Assembly (NCBI RefSeq): GCF_028613635.1
Contig: NZ_JAQRMY010000001.1
Span: 1,096,331 to 1,160,330, forward strand
DNA: 64,000 nucleotides
Source of the DNA: Devosia sp. ZB163
GTDB lineage: Bacteria; Pseudomonadota; Alphaproteobacteria; Rhizobiales; Devosiaceae
Direction of reading: 5' to 3'
Made by a program: the position numbers and the translations under genes. Of this stretch, positions 1 to 7,396 are shown piece by piece. The notes under the pieces were generated by a model that was given only the letters and a program-made list of their open reading frames with translations, made no database searches and had not been told where the DNA came from. Numbering within the stretch: the stretch's first letter is position 1; each line of letters opens with the position of its first letter.

Positions 1-115
1 CCTCACGAAAAGAGCGTCTGGCAAAGAATGCGTTGACCGTGGCGATCAGGCTGCAATTGTCCATGGCGGCGTGGCACATTAGCTATCGACGGGTTGATCC
101 GGTTCGTTCATCGAG
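1..115. other. left-edge stretch, no supported gene
   Basis: No complete gene lies here. On the minus strand an ATG at 64 opens a frame (starting MDNCSLIATV) that runs off the window edge after 21 codons. It could be the 5' end of a divergently transcribed gene, but there is no convincing ribosome binding site and too little protein to identify. Confidence 0.25.
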
Positions 116-121
116 GTGCGC

Positions 122-583
122 ATGGAATTTGGCGGCAAGTACCTGGTCGCAGCCCCCCGGCTGAAGGTCTGGGAGGCGCTCAACGACACCGAGATCCTGC
201 GCGCCACCATTCCCGGCTGCCGCCGCATCGACTGGACCAGCGAGACCGCGCTCGAGATCGAGATCGAGGTCAATCTGGGCCTGATGCAGCCCGTCTTTTC
301 CGGCGATCTCGAACTGCTCAACGTCGTCCCCGCCGAGCGCTACACCCTGGCCGGCCGCGGTCGCGGGGCGCTGCTGGGCAAGGCCGAGGCCGCCGCCGAC
401 ATCTCGCTGCGCGACGAGGGTGCGCACACGCGCCTCGTCTTCACCGCCAACGGCGGCGCCGATGGCGGCATCATGAAGCTGGGCAAGACGCTCGTCGGCT
501 CTTCCGCCCAGAAGGTCATCGACGGCTTTTTCAAGCGCTTCGGTGAGGCCATGGGCGTCGAGGTCACCCCGCTCCCCGGCTGA
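122..583 (+). CDS. CoxG/SRPBCC-fold protein (carbon monoxide dehydrogenase subunit G family)
   Basis: This 153-residue protein looks like the CoxG family, a SRPBCC (START-like) fold with a hydrophobic pocket. It opens with MEFGGKYLVAAP followed by VWEALND, the typical first strand and helix. A central strand segment with LAGRGRGALLG and a C-terminal helix (KVIDGFFKRFGEAMG) complete the fold. I start at ATG 122 because GAGG at 113-116 is well spaced for it; GTG 116 is in frame but overlaps that site. In some bacteria CoxG helps membrane attachment of CO dehydrogenase, but no cox genes are visible here, so the role is unknown. Homologues are often generic pocket proteins. Confidence 0.8.
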   Translation: MEFGGKYLVAAPRLKVWEALNDTEILRATIPGCRRIDWTSETALEIEIEVNLGLMQPVFSGDLELLNVVPAERYTLAGRGRGALLGKAEAAADISLRDEGAHTRLVFTANGGADGGIMKLGKTLVGSSAQKVIDGFFKRFGEAMGVEVTPLPG

Positions 584-677
584 CCGGAACCGGCGCCCTC
601 CGCTCGCCGGGAGCCAGTCGGGTCAACCTTACCGCACGGTTTTTGCCCACTTGGTCAAAAATTGCGTGAAAGCCCCC

Positions 678-706
678 TTGCAGAGCGCGGTTTTGCACGA
701 TTGTAT
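678..706 (+). promoter_or_regulatory. possible promoter of the nucleoside-transport operon
   Basis: TTGCAG (678-683) and TTGTAT (701-706) are separated by 17 bp and lie about 70 bp before the binding-protein gene. The -10 match is poor (3 of 6). The call rests mainly on position, in an AT-richer patch of the 190-bp gap. Confidence 0.25.
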
Positions 707-775
707 TCCGGCCAACGTGCCGGGCTGTCAGGGCGGCGGTTGCCGTTGCCGGTGCGGAACAGGGAGACAACCTCA

Positions 776-1768
776 ATGAACTTCATCAGCAAGCACCTCG
801 GTGCTCTCGCCGCTGGCGTCGCCGCATCGGTGCTCGTCGCCGGCGCTGCCTTCGCCGACCCGGCCGTCATCTATGATCTCGGCGGCAAGTTCGACAAATC
901 CTTCAACGAAGCGGCCTACAACGGCGCCGAGGCCTGGAAGAAGGAAACCGGTGGCACCTTCACCGATCTCGAGCTGCAGAACGACGCGCAGCGCGAGCAG
1001 GCGCTCCGCCGCTTCGCCTCGCAGGGCGCAAACCCGATCGTGATGGCCGGCTTCTCGTGGGGCACTGCGCTCGGCACCGTCGCCGCCGAGTTCCCGGACA
1101 CCCACTTCGTCGTCATCGACGCCGTGGTCGACGCGCCCAACGTGCAGTCGATCATCTTCGACGAGCACACCGGTTCGTTCCTCGTCGGCGCCATCGCCGC
1201 GCTGAAGTCGCAGACCGGCACCGTGGGCTTCGTGGGCGGCATGGACGTGCCGATCATCCACAAGTTCTACTGCGGCTACGCCCAGGGCGCGAAGGCCGCC
1301 AACCCGAACGTCAAGGTCATCGAGAACTACACCGGCACCACGCCGGCCGCCTGGAACGACCCGGTTACCGCCGGTGAGCTGACCAAGGCGCAGTTCGACG
1401 CTGGCGCCGACGTGGTCTTCGCCGCCGCCGGCGGCTCGGGCCTCGGCGTGCTGCAGGCCGCTGCCGACGCGGGCAAGTTCTCGATCGGCGTCGACAGCAA
1501 CCAGAACTACCTGCACCCCGGCTCGGTCCTGACCTCGATGCTGAAGCGCGTCGACGTCGCCGTTCAGAACTCGCTCACCGACGCGAACTTCAAGCCCGGC
1601 CTCACCGTGCTCGGCCTCAAGGAAAACGGCGTCGGCTATGCCCTCGACGAGCACAACCAGGCGCTGATCACCGAGGACATCAAGACCGCGGTCGACAAGT
1701 TCTCGGCAGAGATCCAGTCGGGCGCGATCACCGTCCACGACTACACCGTCGACAACACCTGCCCGTAA
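776..1768 (+). CDS. BMP-family ABC transporter substrate-binding protein
   Basis: This 330-residue periplasmic binding protein belongs to the BMP/PnrA family, which binds nucleosides and delivers them to an inner-membrane ABC permease. A Sec signal peptide covers residues 1-26 and ends AAFA. There is no lipobox cysteine, as expected for a free periplasmic protein. The mature start VIYDLGGKFDKSFNEAAYNG is the characteristic BMP motif. The start is ATG 776 with AGGGAG at 761-766. The open frame extends upstream to 662, but that part has no signal sequence. The gene heads an operon with its ATPase, two permeases and pyrimidine salvage enzymes, so the substrate is inferred to be a (deoxy)nucleoside. 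Confidence 0.93.
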   Translation: MNFISKHLGALAAGVAASVLVAGAAFADPAVIYDLGGKFDKSFNEAAYNGAEAWKKETGGTFTDLELQNDAQREQALRRFASQGANPIVMAGFSWGTALGTVAAEFPDTHFVVIDAVVDAPNVQSIIFDEHTGSFLVGAIAALKSQTGTVGFVGGMDVPIIHKFYCGYAQGAKAANPNVKVIENYTGTTPAAWNDPVTAGELTKAQFDAGADVVFAAAGGSGLGVLQAAADAGKFSIGVDSNQNYLHPGSVLTSMLKRVDVAVQNSLTDANFKPGLTVLGLKENGVGYALDEHNQALITEDIKTAVDKFSAEIQSGAITVHDYTVDNTCP

Positions 1769-1777
1769 GGTCCAAGC

Positions 1778-3415
1778 GTGACCGACCCCGTGCAGAACGG
1801 CGACAATCTCCAGCAGCGGCCCCAAGGGGCCGTTGCATCTTCGGCCGCGGCATCTGATCTTGCCATCGAGCTGATCGGCATCAACAAGCGCTTCGGCGCC
1901 GTGCATGCCAACAAGGACATCGACCTCAAGGTCCGTCGCGGCACGGTGCATGGCATCGTCGGCGAGAACGGCGCTGGCAAGTCGACGCTGATGTCCATCC
2001 TCTATGGCTTCTACACTGCGGACTCGGGCGAAATCCGCGTCGGCGGCACGCCCCACGCCATCACCGATTCCCGCCACGCGCTGGCGCTCGGTATCGGCAT
2101 GGTTCACCAGCACTTCATGCTGGTCGACAATTTCTCCATCCTCGAGAACGTCGTGCTCGGCGCCGAGGATAGCGCCATGCTCGGCCCCAGCCTCGACCGC
2201 GCGCGCAAGGAACTGACCCGCCTAGAGAAGGAATACAATCTCGAGGTCGATCCCGACGCCATCATCGAGGACGTCTCGGTCGGCACCCAGCAGCGCGTCG
2301 AAATCCTGAAGGCGCTCTATCGCGGCGCCGACGTGCTGATCCTCGACGAGCCCACGGGCGTGCTCACCCCGGCAGAGGCCGACGATCTGTTCCGCGTCCT
2401 CCGCGTGCTGCGCGACCAGGGCAAGACCATCATCCTCATCACCCACAAGCTGCGCGAGATCATGGCCATCACCGACTACGTGTCGGTCATGCGCCAGGGC
2501 GCCATGGTGGATACGCTCAAGACCTCCGAGACCAATCCCGAGCAGCTCGCCGAGCTGATGGTCGGCCGCCGCGTGCTGCTGCGCGTCCACAAGACGCCGG
2601 CCAGGCCGGGCGACACGTTCCTCTCGGTCGAGAACCTCGTCGTGAAGGACGATCTTGGCGTCACCCGCGTCAAGGATGTGAGCTTCACCGTGCGCGCCGG
2701 CGAGATCGTCGGCATCGCCGGCGTTGCCGGCAATGGCCAGTCCGAGCTGCTCGAATCCATCTCCGGCATGCGCGACCAGTCGAGTGGCACCGTCCGTTTG
2801 AAGGGCACGCCGCTGTCGCTCGAAGGCGACGACGGAGCCCACCGTGCCCGCAAGGCTGGCCTCGCCCACGTGCCGGAGGACCGGCAGCGCATGGGCCTGA
2901 TCACCGGCTTCGAGGAGTGGGAAAACGCCATGCTCGGCTATGAGGACGACCCGGCCTACGGCAAGGGCGTGATCCTCGATATCCCGGCGGCGCAGGCCCA
3001 GGCCCGCGAGCGCATCAAGAAGTTCGATATCCGCCCGGCCAACGAGCGGCTGAAGACCGCGCTGTTCTCGGGCGGCAACCAGCAGAAGATCGTTCTGGCT
3101 CGCGAGATGGAGCGCAACCCCGACGTGCTGATCGTCGGCCAGCCGACCCGCGGCGTCGACATCGGCGCCATCGAGTTCATCCACAACCAGATCATCAAGA
3201 TGCGCGATGCCGGCAAGGCGATCCTCGTCGTCTCGGTCGAGCTCGACGAAATCCGCTCGCTCGCCGACCGCATCCTCGTGATGTTCGACGGCCACATTGT
3301 TGGTGAGGCAGATCCTGCCACGGCCACCGAACGCGAACTCGGCCTGATGATGGCCGGCGTCACCGACAAGAAGGCACCCCCGGCGCGCGAAGCGGCCGAA
3401 GGAAAGATGCCATGA
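1778..3415 (+). CDS. nucleoside ABC transporter ATP-binding protein (two NBDs, YufO/RbsA-like)
   Basis: This 545-residue protein carries two fused nucleotide-binding domains and powers uptake through the two permeases that follow. NBD1 has a Walker A GENGAGKST at residues 62-70, a divergent signature region (SVGTQQRVEIL) and Walker B LILDEPT. NBD2 is degenerate: its P-loop region reads GVAGNGQSE without the GKS/T, and its Walker B ends VGQPTRG, while its signature FSGGNQQK is intact. This asymmetry is usual for CUT2 and BMP-type importers, so NBD1 probably hydrolyses ATP. The start is GTG 1778, nine bases after the binding-protein gene. The gene overlaps the next by 4 bases, suggesting coupled translation. 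Confidence 0.93.
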   Translation: MTDPVQNGDNLQQRPQGAVASSAAASDLAIELIGINKRFGAVHANKDIDLKVRRGTVHGIVGENGAGKSTLMSILYGFYTADSGEIRVGGTPHAITDSRHALALGIGMVHQHFMLVDNFSILENVVLGAEDSAMLGPSLDRARKELTRLEKEYNLEVDPDAIIEDVSVGTQQRVEILKALYRGADVLILDEPTGVLTPAEADDLFRVLRVLRDQGKTIILITHKLREIMAITDYVSVMRQGAMVDTLKTSETNPEQLAELMVGRRVLLRVHKTPARPGDTFLSVENLVVKDDLGVTRVKDVSFTVRAGEIVGIAGVAGNGQSELLESISGMRDQSSGTVRLKGTPLSLEGDDGAHRARKAGLAHVPEDRQRMGLITGFEEWENAMLGYEDDPAYGKGVILDIPAAQAQARERIKKFDIRPANERLKTALFSGGNQQKIVLAREMERNPDVLIVGQPTRGVDIGAIEFIHNQIIKMRDAGKAILVVSVELDEIRSLADRILVMFDGHIVGEADPATATERELGLMMAGVTDKKAPPAREAAEGKMP

Positions 3416-4548
3416 GCTCCGCCCTCCTCAAGCCGCTGCCGCGCTGGGCCGATGTGGTCCTGTTGCCGTTGCTCAACCTGGCGCTGGCCTTTGTCGTCTC
3501 CGGCCTCGTCGTCCTCGCCATCGGGCAGGATCCGCTGGCGGCGCTGAATGCCATCGTCACCGGCGCCTTCGGCAACGGCTACAACATCGGCTACACGCTT
3601 TATTACTCCACCAATTTCATGTTCACCGGCCTTGCCGTGGCGGTCGCCGCGCATGCCGGGCTGTTCAACATCGGCGGCAACGGCCAGGCCTATATCGCTG
3701 GCCTCGGCGTCATCGCAGTCGCGCTGCCTCTGCAGTTCCTGCCGTGGTGGATCACCTTCCCGATCGCCATCGTGGCCGGAGCCGCGGTAGGCGGGCTCTG
3801 GGGCTTCATCCCGGGCTGGCTGCAGGCCAAGCGCGGTTCGCACGTCGTCATCACCACCATCATGTTCAACTTCATCGCCGCGGCGATCATGGTCTACATG
3901 GTGGTGAACGTGCTGAAGCCAGCCGGCATCCTCGCCCCGGAATCCGCGATGATCGCCCCTGAGGGCCGCATGCCGAAGCTCGGCGCCTTCATCCCCTGGT
4001 TCAAGAACACCGACGTCAACTTCACGCTGATCCTGGCGCTCATCTGCCTCGTCGGCGCCTACTTCCTGATCTGGCACACCCGCTTCGGCTTCGCCATGCG
4101 CGCGCTGGGCCAGAACCCGACCGCCACCCGCTATGCCGGCATGTCCAACAGCAGGATCATCATGATCGTCATGACCATGTCGGGCGCACTCGCCGGCATG
4201 GTGGCGGTCAATCAGGTGTTCGGCGTGCAGTACCGTCTCGTGCTCGATTACGTCGCCGACGCCGGCTTCGTCGGCATCGCCGTGGCGCTGATGGGCCGCA
4301 ACCATCCCGTCGGCATCCTCTTGGCCGCCATCCTGTTCGGCGCGCTCTACCAGGGCGGCAACGAGCTGCAATACGTCATCCCGGGGCTCTCCAAGGAAAT
4401 GGTCGTCGTCATCCAGGCGTTGGTCATTCTCTTCACCGGCGCCATGGAAGGGCTGTTCCGGCCCGGCCTGCAGCGCATCTTCATGGCCCTGTCGCCGCGC
4501 CAGAAGGCCGGCGCCATCGAAGCCAACAGCGTCAAGTCGGGGGGCTGA
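3412..4548 (+). CDS. nucleoside ABC transporter permease 1 (YufP-like)
   Basis: This 378-residue inner-membrane permease has about ten hydrophobic segments. It contains the BPD_transp_2 signature region around ARYAGMSNSRII-like residues (RALGQNPTATRYAGMSNSRI). Its motif HAGLFNIGGNGQ near residue 78 matches the 'FNIG-G-GQ' element shared by the two permeases of BMP-type transporters. The start codon overlaps the ATPase stop (ATGA). With the smaller permease that follows, it should form the heterodimeric channel for the nucleoside released by the binding protein. Confidence 0.92.
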   Translation: MSSALLKPLPRWADVVLLPLLNLALAFVVSGLVVLAIGQDPLAALNAIVTGAFGNGYNIGYTLYYSTNFMFTGLAVAVAAHAGLFNIGGNGQAYIAGLGVIAVALPLQFLPWWITFPIAIVAGAAVGGLWGFIPGWLQAKRGSHVVITTIMFNFIAAAIMVYMVVNVLKPAGILAPESAMIAPEGRMPKLGAFIPWFKNTDVNFTLILALICLVGAYFLIWHTRFGFAMRALGQNPTATRYAGMSNSRIIMIVMTMSGALAGMVAVNQVFGVQYRLVLDYVADAGFVGIAVALMGRNHPVGILLAAILFGALYQGGNELQYVIPGLSKEMVVVIQALVILFTGAMEGLFRPGLQRIFMALSPRQKAGAIEANSVKSGG

Positions 4549-4551
4549 GCC

Positions 4552-5517
4552 ATGGATCTCGGCATCATCCTCTCCACCCTCGACGCAACCCTCCGTCTGT
4601 CGACGCCGCTGCTGCTCGCCTGTCTGGCCGGCCTCTATTCCGAACGTGCCGGCGTGTTCGACATCGGTCTCGAAGGCAAGATGCTGGCCTCGGCCTTCGC
4701 TGCTGCCGCCGTCGCCGCGGTCACTGCCAATGTCTGGCTCGGGCTGCTCGCGGGCGTCGCGGTCTCCATCACCACCGCGAGCCTCCAGGGCGCCGCCGCC
4801 ATCACGCTGCGCGGCAACCAGTTGATCGCCGGTGTCGCCATCAACATGCTGGCGGCCGGCCTCACCACCTTCCTCGGCATCCAGTGGTTCGGGCAGGGCG
4901 GCCGCACCCCGCAGCTCACCACCGACGGACGCTTCCAGAACATCACTTTGCCTTTCGCCAACGAGCTCTCGGGCGTTCCGGTCATCGGCCAGATCTATTC
5001 CGAGCTGATCTCGGGCCACAACATCCTGGTTTACGTCGCCTTCCTCGCCGTGCCGATCACCTGGTGGGTGCTTTATCGCACCCGCTTTGGCCTCCGCCTC
5101 CGCGCCGTCGGCGAGAACCCCAAGGCCGTCGACACCGCCGGCATCTCGGTCACCAAGCTGCGCTACCAGGCCGTGCTGATCACCGGGCTGCTCTGCGGCC
5201 TCGCCGGCGCGTTCTTCTCGATCGCCCAGGGTTCCGGCTTCGGCAACAACATGACCGCCGGCAAGGGCTTCATCGCGCTCGCCGCGCTGATCTTCGCCAA
5301 GTGGAAGCCGGTCCCGGCCATGTTCACCTGCCTGCTGTTCGGCTTCCTCGATGCGCTGCAGATCCGCCTGCAGGGCGCCGAAATCTTCGGCATCGACGTG
5401 CCGGTGCAGGCCATCCAGGCGCTGCCCTACCTGCTGACGGTGATCCTGCTCGCCGGCTTCATCGGCAAGGCCGTCGGCCCCAAGGCCGGTGGCGTGGCGT
5501 ATACCAAGGAGCGGTAG
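4552..5517 (+). CDS. nucleoside ABC transporter permease 2 (YufQ-like)
   Basis: This 321-residue multi-pass permease is the partner of the gene just upstream (3-base gap). It shares the family landmarks: SERAGVFDIGLEGKML near the N-terminus, and RAVGENPKAVDTAGISV, the cytoplasmic coupling loop that contacts the ATPase. The last helix ends with a short charged tail. It is shorter than permease 1, as is normal for this pair. A 150-bp palindromic repeat follows, so cdd may be transcribed by read-through or from its own start. Confidence 0.92.
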   Translation: MDLGIILSTLDATLRLSTPLLLACLAGLYSERAGVFDIGLEGKMLASAFAAAAVAAVTANVWLGLLAGVAVSITTASLQGAAAITLRGNQLIAGVAINMLAAGLTTFLGIQWFGQGGRTPQLTTDGRFQNITLPFANELSGVPVIGQIYSELISGHNILVYVAFLAVPITWWVLYRTRFGLRLRAVGENPKAVDTAGISVTKLRYQAVLITGLLCGLAGAFFSIAQGSGFGNNMTAGKGFIALAALIFAKWKPVPAMFTCLLFGFLDALQIRLQGAEIFGIDVPVQAIQALPYLLTVILLAGFIGKAVGPKAGGVAYTKER

Positions 5518-5546
5518 CTTGGGCTCGATCCAGCAACAAGCACCGG

Positions 5547-5699
5547 CCCCCACCTCCCCCTCGACGGTGGAGGCAAGCGCAGCTTGTGAGCAGAGCGAAC
5601 TAGCGCAGCTCGGAGGGGGTGCACGGCGCCACGGTGCTCACCGCTCACCCCCTCCCAACCTCCCCCGTCGAGGGGGAGGTGCCGCTCCGTGGGGGTGGC
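5547..5699. repeat. dispersed palindromic repeat (CTCCCCC...GGGGGAG type)
   Basis: An imperfect inverted repeat of about 150 bp fills most of the 213-bp gap between the permease and cdd. The left arm is CCCCACCTCCCCCTCGAC, and the right arm contains GTCGAGGGGGAGGT followed by GTGGGGGTGG. RNA from either strand would fold into a long hairpin. It resembles the REP-like intergenic elements common in Rhizobiales. A function as terminator or processing site is possible but not shown. Confidence 0.7.
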
Positions 5700-5729
5700 A
5701 ACATCGAGGCCCGCAGCAGAAGATCGACC

Positions 5730-6137
5730 ATGCCACACCCTAAAGACGCCGAACTCCTCGCCGCCGCCGAAGCCGTGCGCGTCAAGGCCTATGCGCCCTA
5801 CTCGAACTTCCACGTCGGCACGGCCATTCTCGCCGACGACGGCAAGATCTATGTCGGCTGCAACGTCGAGAACGCCGCCTATCCGGTCGGCAATTGCGCC
5901 GAGCCCTCGGCCATCGCCGCCATGCTCGCCGGTGGCGCCCGCCGCATCAAGCGCGTCTACACCACCGGGCCGGGCACCACGCCCGTCACCCCTTGCGGCG
6001 GCTGCCGCCAGCGCATCCGCGAGTTCGCCGACCAGGATGTCGTCGTCGTCTCGCACGGCATCGACGGCACGCCGCTCGAGCAGACCATCGCCCAACTGCT
6101 CCCGCACTCTTTCGGACCCGAGTTTTTGGGCCGATAA
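5730..6137 (+). CDS. cdd: cytidine deaminase
   Basis: This 135-residue zinc enzyme deaminates cytidine and deoxycytidine to uridine and deoxyuridine. The substrate segment YAPYSNFHVGTAI, the CAE motif (NCAEPSA, zinc ligand Cys plus catalytic Glu) and PCGGCRQ (two further zinc cysteines) are all present. The length is right for the small tetrameric class. ATG 5730 is chosen because MPHPKDAELLAAAEAV begins the conserved first helix. The gene feeds the downstream deoA/deoB/deoC steps. The stop overlaps an ATG at 6137, but the next gene more likely starts at 6194. Confidence 0.95.
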   Translation: MPHPKDAELLAAAEAVRVKAYAPYSNFHVGTAILADDGKIYVGCNVENAAYPVGNCAEPSAIAAMLAGGARRIKRVYTTGPGTTPVTPCGGCRQRIREFADQDVVVVSHGIDGTPLEQTIAQLLPHSFGPEFLGR

Positions 6138-6193
6138 TGGCAGTCGACAAAGTGCCGCAAAAACCGCCTAACGGGAGGCGGCAAGGAGGCCAT

Positions 6194-7228
6194 ATGGAAC
6201 TGCGAGTCGTCGATCAACCTGCAGGGGGCAAGCCTGCCGTCGTCAAGGCGCAGGAGCCCGCTGCTTCGGCCGCTGCCTCACATCGCCGCAATCCCGGCTT
6301 CCCGCTCGATCTCGATTGGGTCGAACGCGTCCGCATGAACCGCTCGGCGCTCGAACGCCGCGCCGCGACGCTGCCTGCCCGCCGTACCGTGAAGAAGGAT
6401 TGGCAGGCCGCCTGGCTGCTCAAGGCCATCACCCTGATGGACCTGACGACGCTCAATTCCGACGACACCCCCGGCCGCGTCGAGCGCCTCTGCGCCAAGG
6501 CCCGCCACCCGGTGCGCCAGGATATCCTCGAAGGTCTCGGCGCCACCGAGCTCGACATCAAGCCCGCTGCCGTCTGCGTCTACCACTCCTTCGTCAAGAC
6601 TGCCGTCGATGCGCTGAAGGGCACCGGCATCAACGTCGCTGCGGTGTCGACCGGCTTCCCCCACGGCCTCGCGCCGCTCTCGACCCGCCTTGCCGAGATC
6701 GAAGCCTCGGTCGCCGATGGCGCCAACGAGATCGACATCGTCATCGAGCGCGGCATGGTGCTGCGCGGCGACTGGCAGGCGCTCTATGACGAAGTCCGCG
6801 CCATGCGGAAGGCCTGCGGCGACGCCCACATCAAGACCATCCTCGGCACAGGCGAGTTGGCCACCCAGACCAATGTCGCCAAGGCCTCGCTGGTCTGCAT
6901 GCTGGCCGGCGCCGACTTCATCAAGACCTCGACCGGCAAGGAAAAGGTCAACGCCAACCTCCAGACCTCGCTGGCGATGGTCCGCATGATCCGCTGGTTC
7001 CACGAGGAAACCGGCATCGAAATCGGCTACAAGCCCGCCGGCGGCATCGCCACGGCCAAGCTCTCGCTCGACTACATGGCGCTGATGAAGGAAGAGCTCG
7101 GCACCCACTGGCTCCAGCCGCACCTGTTCCGCTTCGGCGCGAGCTCGCTGCTCACCGACATCGAGCGCCAGCTGGAGCACACGCTGACCGGGCACTACGC
7201 GGCGGACTACCGGATGCCGATGGTGTAG
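6194..7228 (+). CDS. deoC: deoxyribose-phosphate aldolase
   Basis: DeoC (344 aa) splits 2-deoxyribose-5-phosphate into glyceraldehyde-3-phosphate and acetaldehyde. The Schiff-base lysine lies in DFIKTSTGK (Lys244) and the second active-site lysine in GYKPAGGI (Lys280). NEIDIVI near 180 holds the conserved aspartate. The protein is about 90 residues longer at its N-terminus than E. coli DeoC, resembling the longer DERA-type aldolases. The first 30 residues are Ala/Pro-rich. The start is ATG 6194, with AAGGAGG ending five bases before it; the in-frame ATG 6137, overlapping the cdd stop, lacks such a site. The acetaldehyde product explains the aldehyde dehydrogenase downstream. Confidence 0.95.
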   Translation: MELRVVDQPAGGKPAVVKAQEPAASAAASHRRNPGFPLDLDWVERVRMNRSALERRAATLPARRTVKKDWQAAWLLKAITLMDLTTLNSDDTPGRVERLCAKARHPVRQDILEGLGATELDIKPAAVCVYHSFVKTAVDALKGTGINVAAVSTGFPHGLAPLSTRLAEIEASVADGANEIDIVIERGMVLRGDWQALYDEVRAMRKACGDAHIKTILGTGELATQTNVAKASLVCMLAGADFIKTSTGKEKVNANLQTSLAMVRMIRWFHEETGIEIGYKPAGGIATAKLSLDYMALMKEELGTHWLQPHLFRFGASSLLTDIERQLEHTLTGHYAADYRMPMV

Positions 7229-7235
7229 GGGCAGC

Positions 7236-7367
7236 GCCCCTCATCCGGCGCTACGCGCCACCTTCTCCCCGACGGGGAGAAGAACAGAGCGCCGACTGCG
7301 CAGTCGGGTATTCCTCTCCCCGTCGGGGAGAGGGTGGATCGGCCGAAGGCCGAGACGGGTGAGGGGC
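7236..7367. repeat. dispersed palindromic repeat (CCCCTCATCCGGCGC type)
   Basis: A ~130-bp imperfect palindrome lies between deoC and the aldehyde dehydrogenase. Its outer arms are GCGCCCCTCA and TGAGGGGC. Inner hairpins are built from TTCTCCCCGACGGGGAGAA and CTCTCCCCGTCGGGGAGAG. Its left half shares CCCCTCATCCGGCGCT.CGCGCCACCTTCTCCC with the repeat upstream of fmt. Confidence 0.75.
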
Positions 7368-7396
7368 TGGGCCCCGATCCATCGAAGGAGGAACCC

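Noticed and set aside
2956-5553. 865-codon minus-strand open frame opposite the transporter genes
   Set aside because: It is antisense to three clear ABC transporter genes and its translation is His/Asp/Gly/Arg-rich low complexity, as expected of GC-rich codon bias.
6137-6193. Upstream ATG for deoC overlapping the cdd stop
   Set aside because: No ribosome site, while ATG 6194 has AAGGAGG at good spacing.
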